In this document: piece by piece, positions 5,774 through 6,423 of the stretch | How the letters are laid out: each line of letters opens with the position of its first letter | How positions within the stretch are numbered: position 1 is the first letter of the stretch | Assembly (NCBI GenBank): GCA_018712665.1 | Contig: DVGP01000045.1 | Span: 1 to 6,423 of the forward strand | DNA length: 6,423 nucleotides | Reading direction: 5' to 3' | Origin: Candidatus Pelethomonas intestinigallinarum | Lineage (GTDB): Bacteria; Bacillota; Clostridia; Oscillospirales; Oscillospiraceae | The notes under the pieces: generated by a model | Databases searched by the model: none | Seen by the model: the letters and a program-made list of their open reading frames with translations, nothing else | Told to the model about the DNA's origin: nothing | Program-made: the position numbers and the translations under genes

Positions 5774-6423
5774 ATGTTCAATTCCATCTCCATGACGCGC
5801 TTGGCGGCGTCGGTCGCCAAGGCGATGGACGCCGAGGCCCCCAAGCAGGCGGAGGCCCCCATCCCCTTTGTGGAAGACCTTGTGAAAAACGCCCTGGGCG
5901 GCAAGGCGGACCGGGTCATGATCTACAACCCCGACTGCATCCCCATGTGGCTGTACCAGAAGTATACGGAGAAGTTCGCCCCTGTCCTGGCGGCTACCCA
6001 GCTGACGGTGCCTGTGGCCACTGTCATGCCCTCCGTGACCCCCGTGTGCTTCGGCACCATGTACACCGGCGCCATGCCCGCCGTCCACGGCATTCGGTCC
6101 TATACGAAGCCGGTGATCACCATTGACTCCCTCTTTGATTCCCTGCGCCGCAGCGGGAAGCGGGTAGCCCTGTCCGCGGTGGCGGAGTCCAGCATGGCCC
6201 TGATCTTCCAGAACCGGGATATCGACTACTTCCTCACGCCCTACGACGGCGAGGCCACGGAGAAGGGCCTGGAGCTCATCGCCAGCGGGAAATACGACGT
6301 GGTGGTGGTCTATAACCAGGAGTACGACGACATGATCCACGACACCGTGCCGGAGTCTCCCCAGGCCATGGCTGCGGTGGATCACCACATCGAGGCCTTT
6401 ACCCGCCTCACCGCCGCCGTACG
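5774..6423 (+). CDS. Alkaline phosphatase superfamily protein (nucleotide pyrophosphatase/phosphodiesterase-like), 3'-partial
   Basis: The frame is open from ATG 5774 to the window edge: 216 codons, with no stop seen. There is no signal peptide or membrane segment at the N-terminus, so it looks cytoplasmic. The strand RVMIYNPDCIP (residues 47-57) offers Asp54 as a likely first metal ligand. MPSVTPVCFGTMYTGAMPAVHGI (85-107) matches the nucleophile region of the superfamily, with Thr89 the probable nucleophile and Ser87 the alternative. IDSLFDSLRRSGKRVAL (117-133) follows. YDVVVVYNQEYDDMIH (174-189) gives the D-x3-H metal pair (Asp185, His189), followed by the PESPQAMAAVD helix typical of nucleotide pyrophosphatase relatives. 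The DH and final His ligands would lie past the window. Known relatives cut phosphoester or pyrophosphate bonds, or are mutases or transferases; the substrate cannot be read here. It lies 160 nt after the transporter on the same strand, so a shared role is possible but unproven. Confidence 0.8.
   Translation, partial: MFNSISMTRLAASVAKAMDAEAPKQAEAPIPFVEDLVKNALGGKADRVMIYNPDCIPMWLYQKYTEKFAPVLAATQLTVPVATVMPSVTPVCFGTMYTGAMPAVHGIRSYTKPVITIDSLFDSLRRSGKRVALSAVAESSMALIFQNRDIDYFLTPYDGEATEKGLELIASGKYDVVVVYNQEYDDMIHDTVPESPQAMAAVDHHIEAFTRLTAAV

Noticed and set aside
5744..6388. A 214-codon - strand frame opposite the phosphatase-like gene
   Set aside because: The + strand frame has clear superfamily motifs and a strong ribosome binding site. 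The antisense translation is low-complexity His/Gly-rich.

Overview
The window carries one complete-looking peptide-type ABC importer operon on the + strand, missing only the 5' end of its first gene, followed by the start of an alkaline phosphatase superfamily gene that runs off the 3' edge. Order: substrate-binding protein (1-1525, 5' end missing), two permeases (1768-2703 and 2709-3617), two ATPases (3630-4658 and 4651-5613), then the phosphatase-like gene (5774 onward). Every gene lies on the + strand. No tRNA, rRNA, CRISPR, insertion sequence or integrase is visible.

The DNA is GC-rich, with strong G/C preference at third codon positions. Shine-Dalgarno sequences are of the AGGAGG type. 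The binding protein begins in the window with a long Thr/Gly/Ser/Asn/Asp linker, of the kind that tethers a lipoprotein to the membrane of a Gram-positive cell. Together these suggest a GC-rich gut-type Clostridia member (Oscillospiraceae-like). This is inference from style, not identification.

The binding protein captures the solute outside the cell. The two permeases form the membrane channel, and the two ATPases form a heterodimeric motor beneath it. The five genes match the dpp/opp layout (A-B-C-D-F). Permease and ATPase genes are packed with 5-nt and 12-nt gaps and an 8-nt overlap, so they should be co-transcribed and partly co-translated. The substrate cannot be read with certainty: the position of the Asp that holds the peptide N-terminus in E. 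coli DppA appears to be Asn here.

The 242-nt gap between the binding protein and the first permease (1526-1767) is not empty. It holds two consecutive hairpins (1540-1568 and 1574-1614) and then a roughly 98-nt element (1623-1720) that folds on paper into a long helix closed over two small hairpins. Nearly all non-Watson-Crick pairs in these structures are G-U on the + strand, which favours a role in the sense RNA. None is followed by a clear T-run. The simplest reading is an intercistronic region that protects or partly terminates the binding-protein message, so that more binding protein than permease is made. The second gap (5614-5773) holds two more strong hairpins (5645-5680 and 5699-5737), again without a T-run, and then a strong ribosome binding site for the phosphatase-like gene.

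Nothing here is clearly a new system. The items most worth a second look are the structured element at 1623-1720, the phosphatase-like gene beside the transporter, and the unusual signature motif of the second ATPase.
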